A stretch of 64,000 bases of DNA from JBPCPM01 sp050999155 (GTDB lineage: Bacteria; Actinomycetota; Thermoleophilia; Solirubrobacterales; 70-9). Of the stretch, positions 25,747-33,785 are shown piece by piece. The DNA is taken from NCBI GenBank assembly GCA_050999155.1, contig JBPCPM010000178.1, positions 17,934 through 81,933 on the forward strand. The letters run 5' to 3'. The notes below the pieces were generated by a model. The model made no database searches and was not told the DNA's origin. It worked only from the letters and a program-made list of their open reading frames with translations. A program made the position numbers and the translations under genes. How positions within the stretch are numbered: position 1 is the first letter of the stretch; every line of letters starts with the position of its first letter.

Positions 25747-28338
25747 CTACGACGGCTCGGACTCCTGCGTGCCCGGCTCGGGGGCCGCGTCGACGGGCTC
25801 AGGGCCAGGCCACGGGCGGGGTCGCGGCGGCCATTGTGGATCCGGCGTGGCCGGGGCGGACGCATCCGGCGGCGGCTCCGCCACGGCCTCGGGGCCCGGT
25901 TGACGCCGCCTGGAGCGGAGTGCTCGGCCGATCGCGGCGGGAGCGCGGCGCACCCGAGACGGCGGGCGCGACACCCGGCCCAGGATCTGACCGGAGCGGC
26001 GGGTGAGGGCGACCGCAGCGACGCGTACGACGATGCCTCGCATGAGCAGCGCGTCCAGGGCCAGCCCGACGGCGACGATCGCGGCGAACTGCGCTGTCGC
26101 GGCCAGCTCCGAGCGCAGGACGACGGCCAGCAGCGCGACGAGCGCCACCAGCGAGGTGAGAACGGCCGTCTCGGCCAGCCGCCGGCCCGCCAGGTCGACA
26201 GCCGCGAGCTCCGGGCCGCCTCGCAGCTCCTCCACGACCGTGCCGACGGCCAGGCCCGAGCGGGCCGCACACACCACGACGAGCACGATCGCGGCCGTCC
26301 CCGCCGCCGCCACATGCAGACCGTCGGTCGGAGGGATCCCCAGGGCGTCGGGGATGGCCCCACCGTCTGCGATCAGCGATCCGACCCCGAGTCCGGCAAC
26401 CACCGGACCAAGGGCGGCCACGGCGGCCACGAGCCCGAGGCCCAGGGCCCGGCCGGTGGCCAACACGGGCAGGGCGACAACGCTCGCCGCCGTGGCAAAC
26501 GCCGCAAAGACCACGACGAGCAGCAGCGTGCCGCGATCGGCGAACCCCTCCTGGGCGTCCACGATCCCAGCGGTGGGGCCGGCCACCGCCCCGTCTGCGG
26601 CCCCCGCGACCGCACGGAGCTCTCCGAGGGCGTCCTGGGCAGATGCGCCGCGAGGCGGAACAGCGAGGCGTACCCGGATCAGCGTGCCCACCCCGGGAAC
26701 GAGGACCGGGGCCGCAACGTCAGCCACACCCTTGACCCGGCGGGCCCGCTGCCCGACCGGGTCGGCGGCTCCGCGGTCTACCGCGGGGATGATCAGCAGC
26801 GCCGGCGCATCGAGGCCCGGACCCAGAACCCGATCGGCGGTCCCGTCGGCGATGGCAGGCGGGGTGTCGGCCGGCAGGCCTTCGGCGTCGAGGCCCACCA
26901 TCGCGCCCGGCTCGAACTGGGAAGCGATCGGCACGAAGGCCACGACGGCTGCCACTGCCGCAGCGGTCACGAGCGCGGTCCGGCGGCGCGTCCCGAAGGC
27001 GCGGACCGCCCCGGCGCCGCGTCCGGCTCGCCGGCGGCCCGCTGATACGACCCGTGCGCCGCGATCCCGGATGGCCGCCAGGCGGTTTCGCGTCGTGACC
27101 GACGCCCGCTCGAGCGCGCCGAAGATCGACGCTCCGCGCCGGGTCAGGGGCTCCAGGCGGCGGCGCAGTCCCGGGGTCTCCGGGGATCCAGCGGACTCGT
27201 CATCGGGTGGGGGGTCCTCCGCGGGGTCCATCGCGGCGCTCACTTCGGGGGACAGCTCCCCGTCCCGGTCGGAAGGCCCCTGCGGTTCACCGGCCACCGG
27301 GGTTGCGCCAAGGGGCGCAGGCGGCTCGTGACTGTCGTGCGCGAGGTCGACCAGGCGGGGTCCGGCAAGGTGCAGGAGGGCCGGGAGCACGAGCGCCGTG
27401 ACCAGGCCCGTGAGCAGCGCTGCCACCCCGGCCGCGGCCGCGGCACCCTGCAACGCGGCCACCGGGGCCGCGAGGGCGACCACGGTCGCGGTGGCCGCGG
27501 CAGCTGTCGCCGATGCGATCACCGCGCGCCCACCTTCCACCGTCGACAGGGAGACCGCGTCGCGCCCGGCGCCGACCAGATCGGCGGCCAAGAAGTACGA
27601 CGACAAGAAGCCGCGGGTGTGTTCGATCGCCAGCACCGTCGCGACCGTGACCGCGGTGACGACGCCCAGGATCGACATCTCCACGACGCCGTCGGCCAGC
27701 GCGATCACGGCGAGGGTCGCCGGGATCGCCACCGCGGCGACCAGCAGCGCGCCGCCGGCCACGGCGACCGAGCCGGCGAAGGTCACCAGCAACACCAGCA
27801 GCAGCAGCGGCGCTGCGTAGAGCAGTCCCTGGCCGATGTCCCCCCGGGTGACATCAAGGGCGGCCTGGCGGACCGGCACCGTGCCCGCGAGCTGGATCCG
27901 CAGCGTCCCCGGGTCGAGGTTGCGTTCAAGCTCGGACACCGCGGTGGACCGCTCGGCATCGCTCACGTCCTCGAACTGCAGCAACAGCGCGGTGCTGCGC
28001 CGGTCGGAGGAGATGGGCCCCCGCCGGACCTCGGCGACGCCCGGTTCGGCCTCCGCCTGCGAGACCAGCGCGTCGAGCACGACCTGGTAGTCGGGAGAAC
28101 GAACCGCGACATCTCCGGTGACGAGCACGATGGCGTCGGTATCGGGATCGAATCCGGCGGCCTCGGTGAGCTCGCGCTCGAGGCGTTCGCCGGGGGTGTC
28201 TTCGGCGCCCAGGTCGCCGAGGCCCAGGCCGCCGGGTACACCGAAGGTGATCGCTCCGAGCAGCACGGCCACGATCCCGGCACCGGCGAGCAGCCGTCGG
28301 GAACGCCGGACTGCGAGTTCGGCCAGCGCGTCGAGCAC
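25747..28338 (-). CDS. MMPL/RND-type membrane transporter
   Basis: An 863-residue protein with the RND superfamily plan: helix 1 (about 13-34), an external loop, a first group of helices (about 165-325), a long charged cytoplasmic linker (about 335-450, with many Pro and Arg), helix 7 near 455-475, a second external loop, and a final group (about 600-780). A Pro-rich tail ends the protein. MMPL members export lipids or lipoglycans. The usual GLGVDYxLF motif is not clear, so proton coupling is uncertain. GTG 28338 has a TAGGGT box six bases upstream. Substrate unknown. Confidence 0.75.
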   Translation of the reverse strand: MLDALAELAVRRSRRLLAGAGIVAVLLGAITFGVPGGLGLGDLGAEDTPGERLERELTEAAGFDPDTDAIVLVTGDVAVRSPDYQVVLDALVSQAEAEPGVAEVRRGPISSDRRSTALLLQFEDVSDAERSTAVSELERNLDPGTLRIQLAGTVPVRQAALDVTRGDIGQGLLYAAPLLLLVLLVTFAGSVAVAGGALLVAAVAIPATLAVIALADGVVEMSILGVVTAVTVATVLAIEHTRGFLSSYFLAADLVGAGRDAVSLSTVEGGRAVIASATAAAATATVVALAAPVAALQGAAAAAGVAALLTGLVTALVLPALLHLAGPRLVDLAHDSHEPPAPLGATPVAGEPQGPSDRDGELSPEVSAAMDPAEDPPPDDESAGSPETPGLRRRLEPLTRRGASIFGALERASVTTRNRLAAIRDRGARVVSAGRRRAGRGAGAVRAFGTRRRTALVTAAAVAAVVAFVPIASQFEPGAMVGLDAEGLPADTPPAIADGTADRVLGPGLDAPALLIIPAVDRGAADPVGQRARRVKGVADVAAPVLVPGVGTLIRVRLAVPPRGASAQDALGELRAVAGAADGAVAGPTAGIVDAQEGFADRGTLLLVVVFAAFATAASVVALPVLATGRALGLGLVAAVAALGPVVAGLGVGSLIADGGAIPDALGIPPTDGLHVAAAGTAAIVLVVVCAARSGLAVGTVVEELRGGPELAAVDLAGRRLAETAVLTSLVALVALLAVVLRSELAATAQFAAIVAVGLALDALLMRGIVVRVAAVALTRRSGQILGRVSRPPSRVRRAPAAIGRALRSRRRQPGPEAVAEPPPDASAPATPDPQWPPRPRPWPGPEPVDAAPEPGTQESEPS

Positions 28339-28344
28339 GACGAG

Positions 28345-28350
28345 ACCCTA
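28345..28350 (-). promoter_or_regulatory. TAGGGT -10 box of the MMPL gene
   Basis: Six bases before GTG 28338 on the minus strand; part of a 53-base divergent promoter region. Confidence 0.5.
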
Positions 28351-28376
28351 GTGGTCCCCCGGTCCGTGCGATCTCC

Positions 28377-28382
28377 TAGGCT
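28377..28382 (+). promoter_or_regulatory. TAGGCT -10 box of the HTH/RskA-like gene
   Basis: Nine bases before GTG 28392; divergent from the MMPL promoter 27 bases away. Confidence 0.45.
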
Positions 28383-28391
28383 GTCGGGTTC

Positions 28392-29381
28392 GTGGCCCTC
28401 TCCGCCGACCAACGCGCATTGCTGCAGCTGCTGCTGGAGCGCTCACAAAGCTACGCCGACCTCGCGGGGCTGCTCGGCTCCGATTCCGGCGCGGTCCGCA
28501 GCCGGGCGCAGGCGGCAGTGGCAGAGCTGGCCGGAGGGCCGGTGGACGACCAGGCCTCGGTCACCGACTTCCTGCTCGGACAGGGCGATCCGATCGACCG
28601 CGCGGACGCGGTTCGGGAGTTGCGCCGCGATCCGGAGACCCACCGGCTGGCCGAACAGGCCCACGGAAAGCTGCGGGTCATCGCCCCCAAGGCCGAGCTG
28701 CCGGAGTTGCCGCGGGCTCCCAAGGCCAAACGGTCGGAGAGTGGCCGCAACGCCGCCGGCGCCGACGACACGCCACGCCCGCGGTTCGGCCGCCGCGGCC
28801 GCCTGGTCATCGCGGGAGCCCTGGCCGCGATCATGGCGATTTCGATAACCGTGGTGGTGCTGACGACTGGCGGCGGCAACGACTCGTCCACGGCGAGCAC
28901 CGACACCAGCACGACGTCGGACCTGCTGCTCCCGCCGATCGAGCTCGCCCCGACGTCGCGGGCCCCCAAGGACGCCAAGGGCGTCGCGCTCGTCCGGCGT
29001 GAGGGCGAGGGCATCACGCTCGACGTGACGGCCCAGGGGCTGCCGCCCACCAAGAAGGGCCAGGTGTTCACCGTCTGGCTCTACAACAACCGCAAGTTCT
29101 CGTTCCCGGTGACGCGAGGCAACCCGGTGACCAGCGACGGGCAGCTGTCCGGTTCGGTCAGCTTGCCCCAGCAGTACATCCCGGTCCTGCCGCAGATCCG
29201 ATCCGTCGATGTCTCCTTGCAGCGGGAGGGGACGACCGACCACAGCGGCCGCAGCTTCTTGCGCGGCCGGATCCAGGGCGGGAGCGCGCTGCCCGGTGGC
29301 GCGCCCAACCAGGAGGCTCCGGCGCCTGACAGCGGGGCGCAAGACGGGGGCACGCCGGGGCTGACCACCCCTGGCCAGTAG
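28392..29381 (+). CDS. membrane protein with sigma-region-4-like HTH and RskA-like external domain
   Basis: A 329-residue single-pass protein. Residues 3-47 (QRALLQLLLERSQSYADLAG, then a turn and AVRSRAQAAVAEL) look like a sigma-factor region 4 helix-turn-helix. Positively charged residues precede one membrane helix (about 137-159). The external part, about 185-295, contains KKGQVFTVWLYNN and RSVDVSLQREG, reminiscent of the C-terminal domain of RskA-type anti-sigma factors. The tail is Pro/Gly-rich. No sigma-factor gene is adjacent. It may be a one-component membrane regulator or an anti-sigma-like sensor. Both are inference. Confidence 0.6.
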   Translation: MALSADQRALLQLLLERSQSYADLAGLLGSDSGAVRSRAQAAVAELAGGPVDDQASVTDFLLGQGDPIDRADAVRELRRDPETHRLAEQAHGKLRVIAPKAELPELPRAPKAKRSESGRNAAGADDTPRPRFGRRGRLVIAGALAAIMAISITVVVLTTGGGNDSSTASTDTSTTSDLLLPPIELAPTSRAPKDAKGVALVRREGEGITLDVTAQGLPPTKKGQVFTVWLYNNRKFSFPVTRGNPVTSDGQLSGSVSLPQQYIPVLPQIRSVDVSLQREGTTDHSGRSFLRGRIQGGSALPGGAPNQEAPAPDSGAQDGGTPGLTTPGQ

Positions 29382-29408
29382 AACGCGTAGCCAGGGCTCG
29401 TCGCGCGG

Positions 29409-31064
29409 CTAGCGCAGCTCGCCGCTGAGCAGCTTGCCCGGATTCATGATGCCCGCCGGGTCGAACTGCGCCTTCAGGGCGCGCAGGCCGTCGAGCGCGA
29501 GCGACCCGATCTCGTCGCGCATCCACGGAGCGTGGTCCTGCCCGACGGCGTGATGGTGGGTGATCGTCGCTCCGGCGGCGGAGATCGCGTCGCCGGCCGC
29601 GCGTTTGACCGCACGCCACTGCTCGAGCTCGGCGCCCGGCCTGCGGGGAGCGAGGAAGGTGAAGTACAGCGAGGCCCCGTCACGGTAGGCGTGCGAGAGA
29701 TGGCAGAGGACGATTCCCGGGGTCCCCTGGTCATCGAGCGCCCGGGCGATGGCGCCGTGGACCGACCCGTAGAGGTCGGCCAACCCGGCCCAGGTGTGCG
29801 CGGTCTCCAGCGTCTCGACCATCAACCCCTCGTCGAGCAGGACGTCGCGCAGGTAGGGACCGTGGAACCGGCCCTGTTCCCACACCCGGCCCATCCGGGT
29901 GCCCAGCGACACCGCGCCCCCGGCCCGCAGACGACGCCCGGCCCGGGCGCGTTCGCGGGCGACGCCCTCGGCGGTGCCCTCCCAGCCGCAGATCATCAGG
30001 CACCCGCCCTCGCGGCCACGCAGCCGCAGGTAGCGCTCCAACAGGGACCGCTGCCAGTCGAGCGTGTCGGCGAGGGCCAGTGACATCTCGGTCTCCTGCT
30101 CGTCGGAGAGCCGCACCACGTCGGGCAGCGCGTCGTCCTGGGCAAGTTCCCGGACGGTGGCGGTACCCGCCGCGAGATCGGCGGCCATCCACGCCTCGTA
30201 CACCCGGCGCTCGGGCACCCGGCGGATCTGCGCCACCACATCGGTGATGACGCCCAGAACGCCCTCGGAGCCGAGGATCAGCTCCCGGACCGACGGGCCG
30301 GCCGCCGAGTGGGCAGGCAGGGTCCGGACGCCACCGACAGGCGCGGCCAGGGTCACCTCGCGGACCAGCGCGTCGAACCGCCCGTAGCGGCTCGAGGCCT
30401 GCCCCGCCGAACGTGTTGCCGCCCAGCCCCCGACGGTGGCGTGCTCGAAGCTCTGGGGCAGGTGCCCGATGGTGAAGCCGTGCGCGCCGACTGCCCGCTC
30501 GGCGTCGGGGCCGGCCAGGCCCGCCCCGAGCCGTGCGGTCATCGACACCGGGTCGATCTGGACGTTGGTGAGCGCTCCGAGGTCGAGCGCGATCACGGTC
30601 TCGAAGGATCCACGGACCGGATCGACACCGCCGACCACGCTGGTGCCGCCCCCGAACGGCACCACGGCCACCGCAGTCGCCGTACATGCCCGCAGCACGG
30701 CCGCGACCGCAGCCGGCGTCGGCGGTCGCACCACCGCGTCGGGCAGCGCGGGCACCACGCCCTGGCGGAGCTGGGCGAGATCGGGGTACCCCTGCCCGTG
30801 GCCACAGCGCAGGCGGGCGGCATCGTCGGTGCGCACCGCGTCCGGGCCCGCCGCTTGGAGAACCTCCGGAGGCAGGGGCCCGGCCTCGGGCATCGACAGG
30901 TCCGCCAGGGCCGGAACCGGCCAGGGCTCGGTGGCTCCCAGGCGCTGGGCGAGCATTGCCCGCGCCCCGGGGCCCAGCGAGACCTCGTGTCGCCCGTCAC
31001 CCCAGCCCCACCAGCGCCGCTCACGCCCTTCGGTCGACGCCTCTGGGCCCTCGGTCGTGCTCAC
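29409..31064 (-). CDS. FAD-linked oxidase, alkyldihydroxyacetonephosphate synthase-like
   Basis: A 551-residue flavoenzyme of the VAO/PCMH family. The FAD-binding domain has VVPFGGGTSVVGGV near 155 and SFEHATVGGWAATRSAG near 225, matching AGPS, the ether-lipid enzyme that swaps an acyl for an alkyl chain on DHAP. The C-terminal half includes CHLSHAYRDGASLYFTF, with the His-Tyr pair seen in AGPS, and a late GQDHAPWMRDE. In bacteria such proteins may serve ether lipids or other substrates. Its GTG at 31064 overlaps the SRPBCC gene by four bases. Confidence 0.78.
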   Translation of the reverse strand: MSTTEGPEASTEGRERRWWGWGDGRHEVSLGPGARAMLAQRLGATEPWPVPALADLSMPEAGPLPPEVLQAAGPDAVRTDDAARLRCGHGQGYPDLAQLRQGVVPALPDAVVRPPTPAAVAAVLRACTATAVAVVPFGGGTSVVGGVDPVRGSFETVIALDLGALTNVQIDPVSMTARLGAGLAGPDAERAVGAHGFTIGHLPQSFEHATVGGWAATRSAGQASSRYGRFDALVREVTLAAPVGGVRTLPAHSAAGPSVRELILGSEGVLGVITDVVAQIRRVPERRVYEAWMAADLAAGTATVRELAQDDALPDVVRLSDEQETEMSLALADTLDWQRSLLERYLRLRGREGGCLMICGWEGTAEGVARERARAGRRLRAGGAVSLGTRMGRVWEQGRFHGPYLRDVLLDEGLMVETLETAHTWAGLADLYGSVHGAIARALDDQGTPGIVLCHLSHAYRDGASLYFTFLAPRRPGAELEQWRAVKRAAGDAISAAGATITHHHAVGQDHAPWMRDEIGSLALDGLRALKAQFDPAGIMNPGKLLSGELR

Positions 31065-31522
31065 GGCCGCTTGGTGATGTCGGCCAGCGAGGAGAGGGCC
31101 TCGTCGAGCTGGCTGCGAGTGCTGCGGGCGATGAACAGCCCGCCGCCCAGCCGCGCCATGCCACGCATGCGCGCGCCGACGGTGATGGTGACCCGGGTGC
31201 CCGATGGCTCGGGGGTCAGCTCGATCTGGGTGGCGACCGAGGCGAAGTGCTTGGCGAAGGGCCCGTCACCGAGCTCCTGCTCCCAGCAGTAGCGGCTGGA
31301 GGTGACCGATGCCGTGCACCGGTAGTCGGCACGGACCTGGCGCCCGCCCTCGGCGGCGAGGACCGTCGTCCAGCGGGTGCGTTTGCGGGCGGCGGGCCCC
31401 TGGACGTTCTCCACGCGCACGACCCGCGGCCACCAGCGCACGAGGTGCTCGGGATCGGAGATCACGCGCCAGAGGTCGTCCGGGGCGGTACCCACGACCC
31501 GCTGACGGGTCACGACCGCCAC
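31061..31522 (-). CDS. SRPBCC (START-like) family protein
   Basis: A 153-residue lipid- or ligand-binding fold: QRVVGTAPDDLWRVISDPEHLVRWWP opens the helix-grip fold and GTRVTITVGARMRGMARLGG lies near the end, with a C-terminal helix. Similar proteins bind hydrophobic ligands or help polyketide and lipid metabolism. It is placed between the MerR regulator and the AGPS-like gene with only a three-base gap and a four-base overlap, suggesting one operon. No catalytic residues are apparent. Confidence 0.75.
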   Translation of the reverse strand: MAVVTRQRVVGTAPDDLWRVISDPEHLVRWWPRVVRVENVQGPAARKRTRWTTVLAAEGGRQVRADYRCTASVTSSRYCWEQELGDGPFAKHFASVATQIELTPEPSGTRVTITVGARMRGMARLGGGLFIARSTRSQLDEALSSLADITKRP

Positions 31523-31525
31523 GGG

Positions 31526-32290
31526 TCAGCCGGTGATGCCGCGCAGCGTCCGGACCAGCAACAGGTGCTGCAAGCGGCTGGCCACGGCCGCGAGGTTCTC
31601 GAGGTTCTCGACCGCCTCGCGCCGGCGATCGGCGCTGTGCGAACGCAGGGCCGGGCCGAAGATCTGTTCGAGCAGCCGGGCCTCGCGGTCGGCCGAGGAC
31701 TTGAAGACCCTCAGGTTGCGCCCCGCCACGCCGAAGCGGGCAAGCTCGCCGACGGCCCGCAGGACCTCGCGGTCGGTGTCGGTGTAGAGCATGCCGTCCG
31801 GAGTCTTGGAGGCAACGACGATGCCGTACTCCTCGAGTTCGCGCAGGACCTGTTCATCGACCCCGGACTGCTCGAGCAGCTGCTGGCGGGTGAGGTCCAT
31901 GCCCTCGGTCTCGACGCTGATGGCGCGGCGGACCGGGCCCGAGCTGCTGCGCTGCTCGGGGTGGGGCTGGGTGTAGTCGCCCGAGGCCAGCTCGCGGCGG
32001 ATCACCCGCAGCGGCAGGAACTCGTCGCGCTGGAGCTGGAGGATGGTGCGCAGCCGGTCGACGTCGTCCTGGCTGTAGAGGCGGTAGCCGCCGGGGGTGC
32101 GCCGGGGGGTCAGGAGCTTCTGGTCCTCCAGGTACCGGATCTTCGAGATCGAGATGTCCGAGAACTCCTGGCTGAGGATCTTGCAGACCGAGCCGATGGT
32201 CATCGCCTTGCGCGGCCGTGAGGGCTTGGCGCGACCGGGCTGGCCATCGGCGTCGGGTCGCGACGGGGGAACTGCGGTTGTTCGCTCCAT
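31526..32290 (-). CDS. ftsR: MerR-family regulator of the FtsR/Rv1828 type
   Basis: A 254-residue transcription factor. The winged-helix MerR domain (about 30-105) shows MTIGSVCKILSQEFSDISIS and IRYLEDQKLLTPRRTPGGYR. A second helical domain follows a Ser/Pro linker, as in Rv1828 and corynebacterial FtsR, regulators that affect cell-division genes including ftsZ. As in mycobacteria it follows a GarA-like FHA gene, which supports the orthology; the start is five bases after that gene's stop. The symbol is assigned by homology and synteny. Confidence 0.8.
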   Translation of the reverse strand: MERTTAVPPSRPDADGQPGRAKPSRPRKAMTIGSVCKILSQEFSDISISKIRYLEDQKLLTPRRTPGGYRLYSQDDVDRLRTILQLQRDEFLPLRVIRRELASGDYTQPHPEQRSSSGPVRRAISVETEGMDLTRQQLLEQSGVDEQVLRELEEYGIVVASKTPDGMLYTDTDREVLRAVGELARFGVAGRNLRVFKSSADREARLLEQIFGPALRSHSADRRREAVENLENLAAVASRLQHLLLVRTLRGITG

Positions 32291-32295
32291 GTCCG

Positions 32296-32760
32296 CTACC
32301 GCTCCAGGTACCCGAGCTTGTACTTGCCAATCTGGATCTCGTCGCCGTCGCTCAGCCGGTGGGACTCGATGCGGTTGCGATTCACGTAGGTCCCGTTCAG
32401 CGAGCCGAGGTCGTCGACGAACACGCCGTCGCGGCGGCGCACGATCAGGGCGTGGTTGCGCGAGACGGTCACGTCGTCGAGAAAGACGTCGGCGTCGGGG
32501 CTCCGGCCGATCGCGGTGCGGTCGTCTCCGACTGTGAAGCTCTCACCGGCCCGGCCCCCGCCGGTGCGGATCACCAGGGCCGCGCCACGGTCCGACGCCT
32601 TCTCGAGGTCGATCGGCGTGATCTCCCCCTCGTCGACCGTGTAGCTCATGGTCGTCGGGTCGTCCCGTGCCCCCGAGGATGCGAGGTACGCCCCGCATCG
32701 CGTGCAGTAGTTCGAGCCCTCGCCGTTGACGAAGCCGCATTCCTGACAGTGGATCGCCAC
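32296..32760 (-). CDS. GarA-like FHA protein with N-terminal zinc ribbon
   Basis: A 154-residue phosphothreonine-binding protein. Residues 5-22 form a zinc ribbon (Cys5, Cys8, Cys19, Cys22), absent from mycobacterial GarA. The linker holds DPTTMSYT at 34-41, placed like the phospho-accepting Thr pair of GarA/OdhI. The FHA domain (about 62-154) has the ligand-binding GRS (85-87), SRNH (100-103) and NGTYVN (122-127). GarA binds 2-oxoglutarate dehydrogenase and glutamate dehydrogenase when unphosphorylated and is controlled by PknG/PknB-type kinases. The same role is inferred here. No kinase gene is in the window. Confidence 0.85.
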   Translation of the reverse strand: MAIHCQECGFVNGEGSNYCTRCGAYLASSGARDDPTTMSYTVDEGEITPIDLEKASDRGAALVIRTGGGRAGESFTVGDDRTAIGRSPDADVFLDDVTVSRNHALIVRRRDGVFVDDLGSLNGTYVNRNRIESHRLSDGDEIQIGKYKLGYLER

Positions 32761-32787
32761 CTGCCTCCTCCCCCCTGCCGGCCCCGA

Positions 32788-33045
32788 CTATTCGGTGTCC
32801 GCCGGCGTGGCCTTGCCCGAGAGAATATCGGTCAGCTGCTTGACGTCGGCACCACTGATGACCGATTGCCCTTCCTCGCGGCGCTTGCGCAGGCGGTTGA
32901 CGAGTTCGGCGCGGAGGATATCGATCTTCCCGTGCAGCAGCCGTCGCCGGTAGCTGACGTCCTGCTCCTCCGTGGTGTGCTGGTCGATCAGGTCCTTGAG
33001 CTCTTGATCGCTCAAGGCCCCGAGATCGGGAAACGTCTCGTCCAT
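32788..33045 (-). CDS. RsiG-like helical protein with a single c-di-GMP motif
   Basis: An 85-residue charged, helical protein. Residues 27-42 follow the pattern Glu27-x3-Ser31-x2-Arg34-x3-His38-x3-Asp42. This is the RsiG motif E(x3)S(x2)R(x3)Q(x3)D with His instead of Gln. Streptomyces RsiG (c-di-GMP-armed anti-sigma for WhiG) has two copies; a one-copy homodimeric form is known in deep-branching Rubrobacter. ATG 33045 is used because the longer frame adds only low-complexity residues. The gene sits between pgsA and the FHA gene. No whiG-like sigma gene is in the window, so the partner is unknown. Confidence 0.68.
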   Translation of the reverse strand: MDETFPDLGALSDQELKDLIDQHTTEEQDVSYRRRLLHGKIDILRAELVNRLRKRREEGQSVISGADVKQLTDILSGKATPADTE

Positions 33046-33110
33046 CGTGCTCCGTTCGGGTGGCGGGCGGAAAGGTCGTGGGGCAGCGTATAGGCCCGGG
33101 AGCCGAAGGG

Positions 33111-33785
33111 TCAACCAGAACTCGACGGTTGGGCGCGATCGCCCGCGCGGGCTCGTTCACGCCCCGTCTTGATGTAGAGCAGGGTGGCGGCCCACGCCAT
33201 TGCCACGCCGATGCCGAGGGTGATGTCGAAGGCGATGGTGTCGAACACCATCGCCCAGAACAGCGAGAAGAACACGAGGAAGGCAGCGATGCGGCCGACC
33301 CAGGTGATCTCGATGTCGACGCCTCGGGTGATGGCAAAACGGGCGAGAAACGGAATCACGAGCTCCCGAAGGCCGAGGGCGATGAGCAGCCAGCGCGGCA
33401 GCAGCTCGAAGTTGAAGCAGACGATCGCGCCGCACAGGACCGTGAGCCGGTCGACAACCGGGTCCAGCAACGCCCCGAGGCGGCTGTACTGCCCCGTGAG
33501 CCGAGCCACCATCCCGTCGAAGTAGTCGCCCCAGGCGACCACGCCGAAGATGGCCGTGGCCACCGGGTCGCGTCCGTTCGGATCGTCGAACGCCAGGTAC
33601 AGGAAGACAGGCAGCGCGGCGAGGCGCGCGTACCCGATCATGTTCGGGATCGTGAACGGCCGCAGCGGCTGTCCGGCTCGGGTGGCGGTGGGTTCGGGCC
33701 CTGAGCGGTCGATCCCGAAGATCCGGCGCCGCGTGCGGATCGTCTGGGGCTGCGAGGAGGGCGGCGTCCGCTCTGGCTCGCTCAC
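33111..33785 (-). CDS. pgsA: CDP-alcohol phosphatidyltransferase
   Basis: Membrane enzyme, 224 residues, that joins a CDP-diacylglycerol-derived phosphatidyl group to an alcohol acceptor, probably glycerol-3-phosphate. The signature D-x2-DG-x2-AR-x8-G-x3-D-x3-D is complete in the stretch GDYFDGMVARL through ALLDPVVDR. Six membrane helices fit the family. GTG 33785 overlaps proS by four bases. The mycobacterial homologue pgsA2 also lies near garA and Rv1828. Phosphatidylinositol-type acceptors cannot be excluded. Confidence 0.82.
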   Translation of the reverse strand: MSEPERTPPSSQPQTIRTRRRIFGIDRSGPEPTATRAGQPLRPFTIPNMIGYARLAALPVFLYLAFDDPNGRDPVATAIFGVVAWGDYFDGMVARLTGQYSRLGALLDPVVDRLTVLCGAIVCFNFELLPRWLLIALGLRELVIPFLARFAITRGVDIEITWVGRIAAFLVFFSLFWAMVFDTIAFDITLGIGVAMAWAATLLYIKTGRERARAGDRAQPSSSG

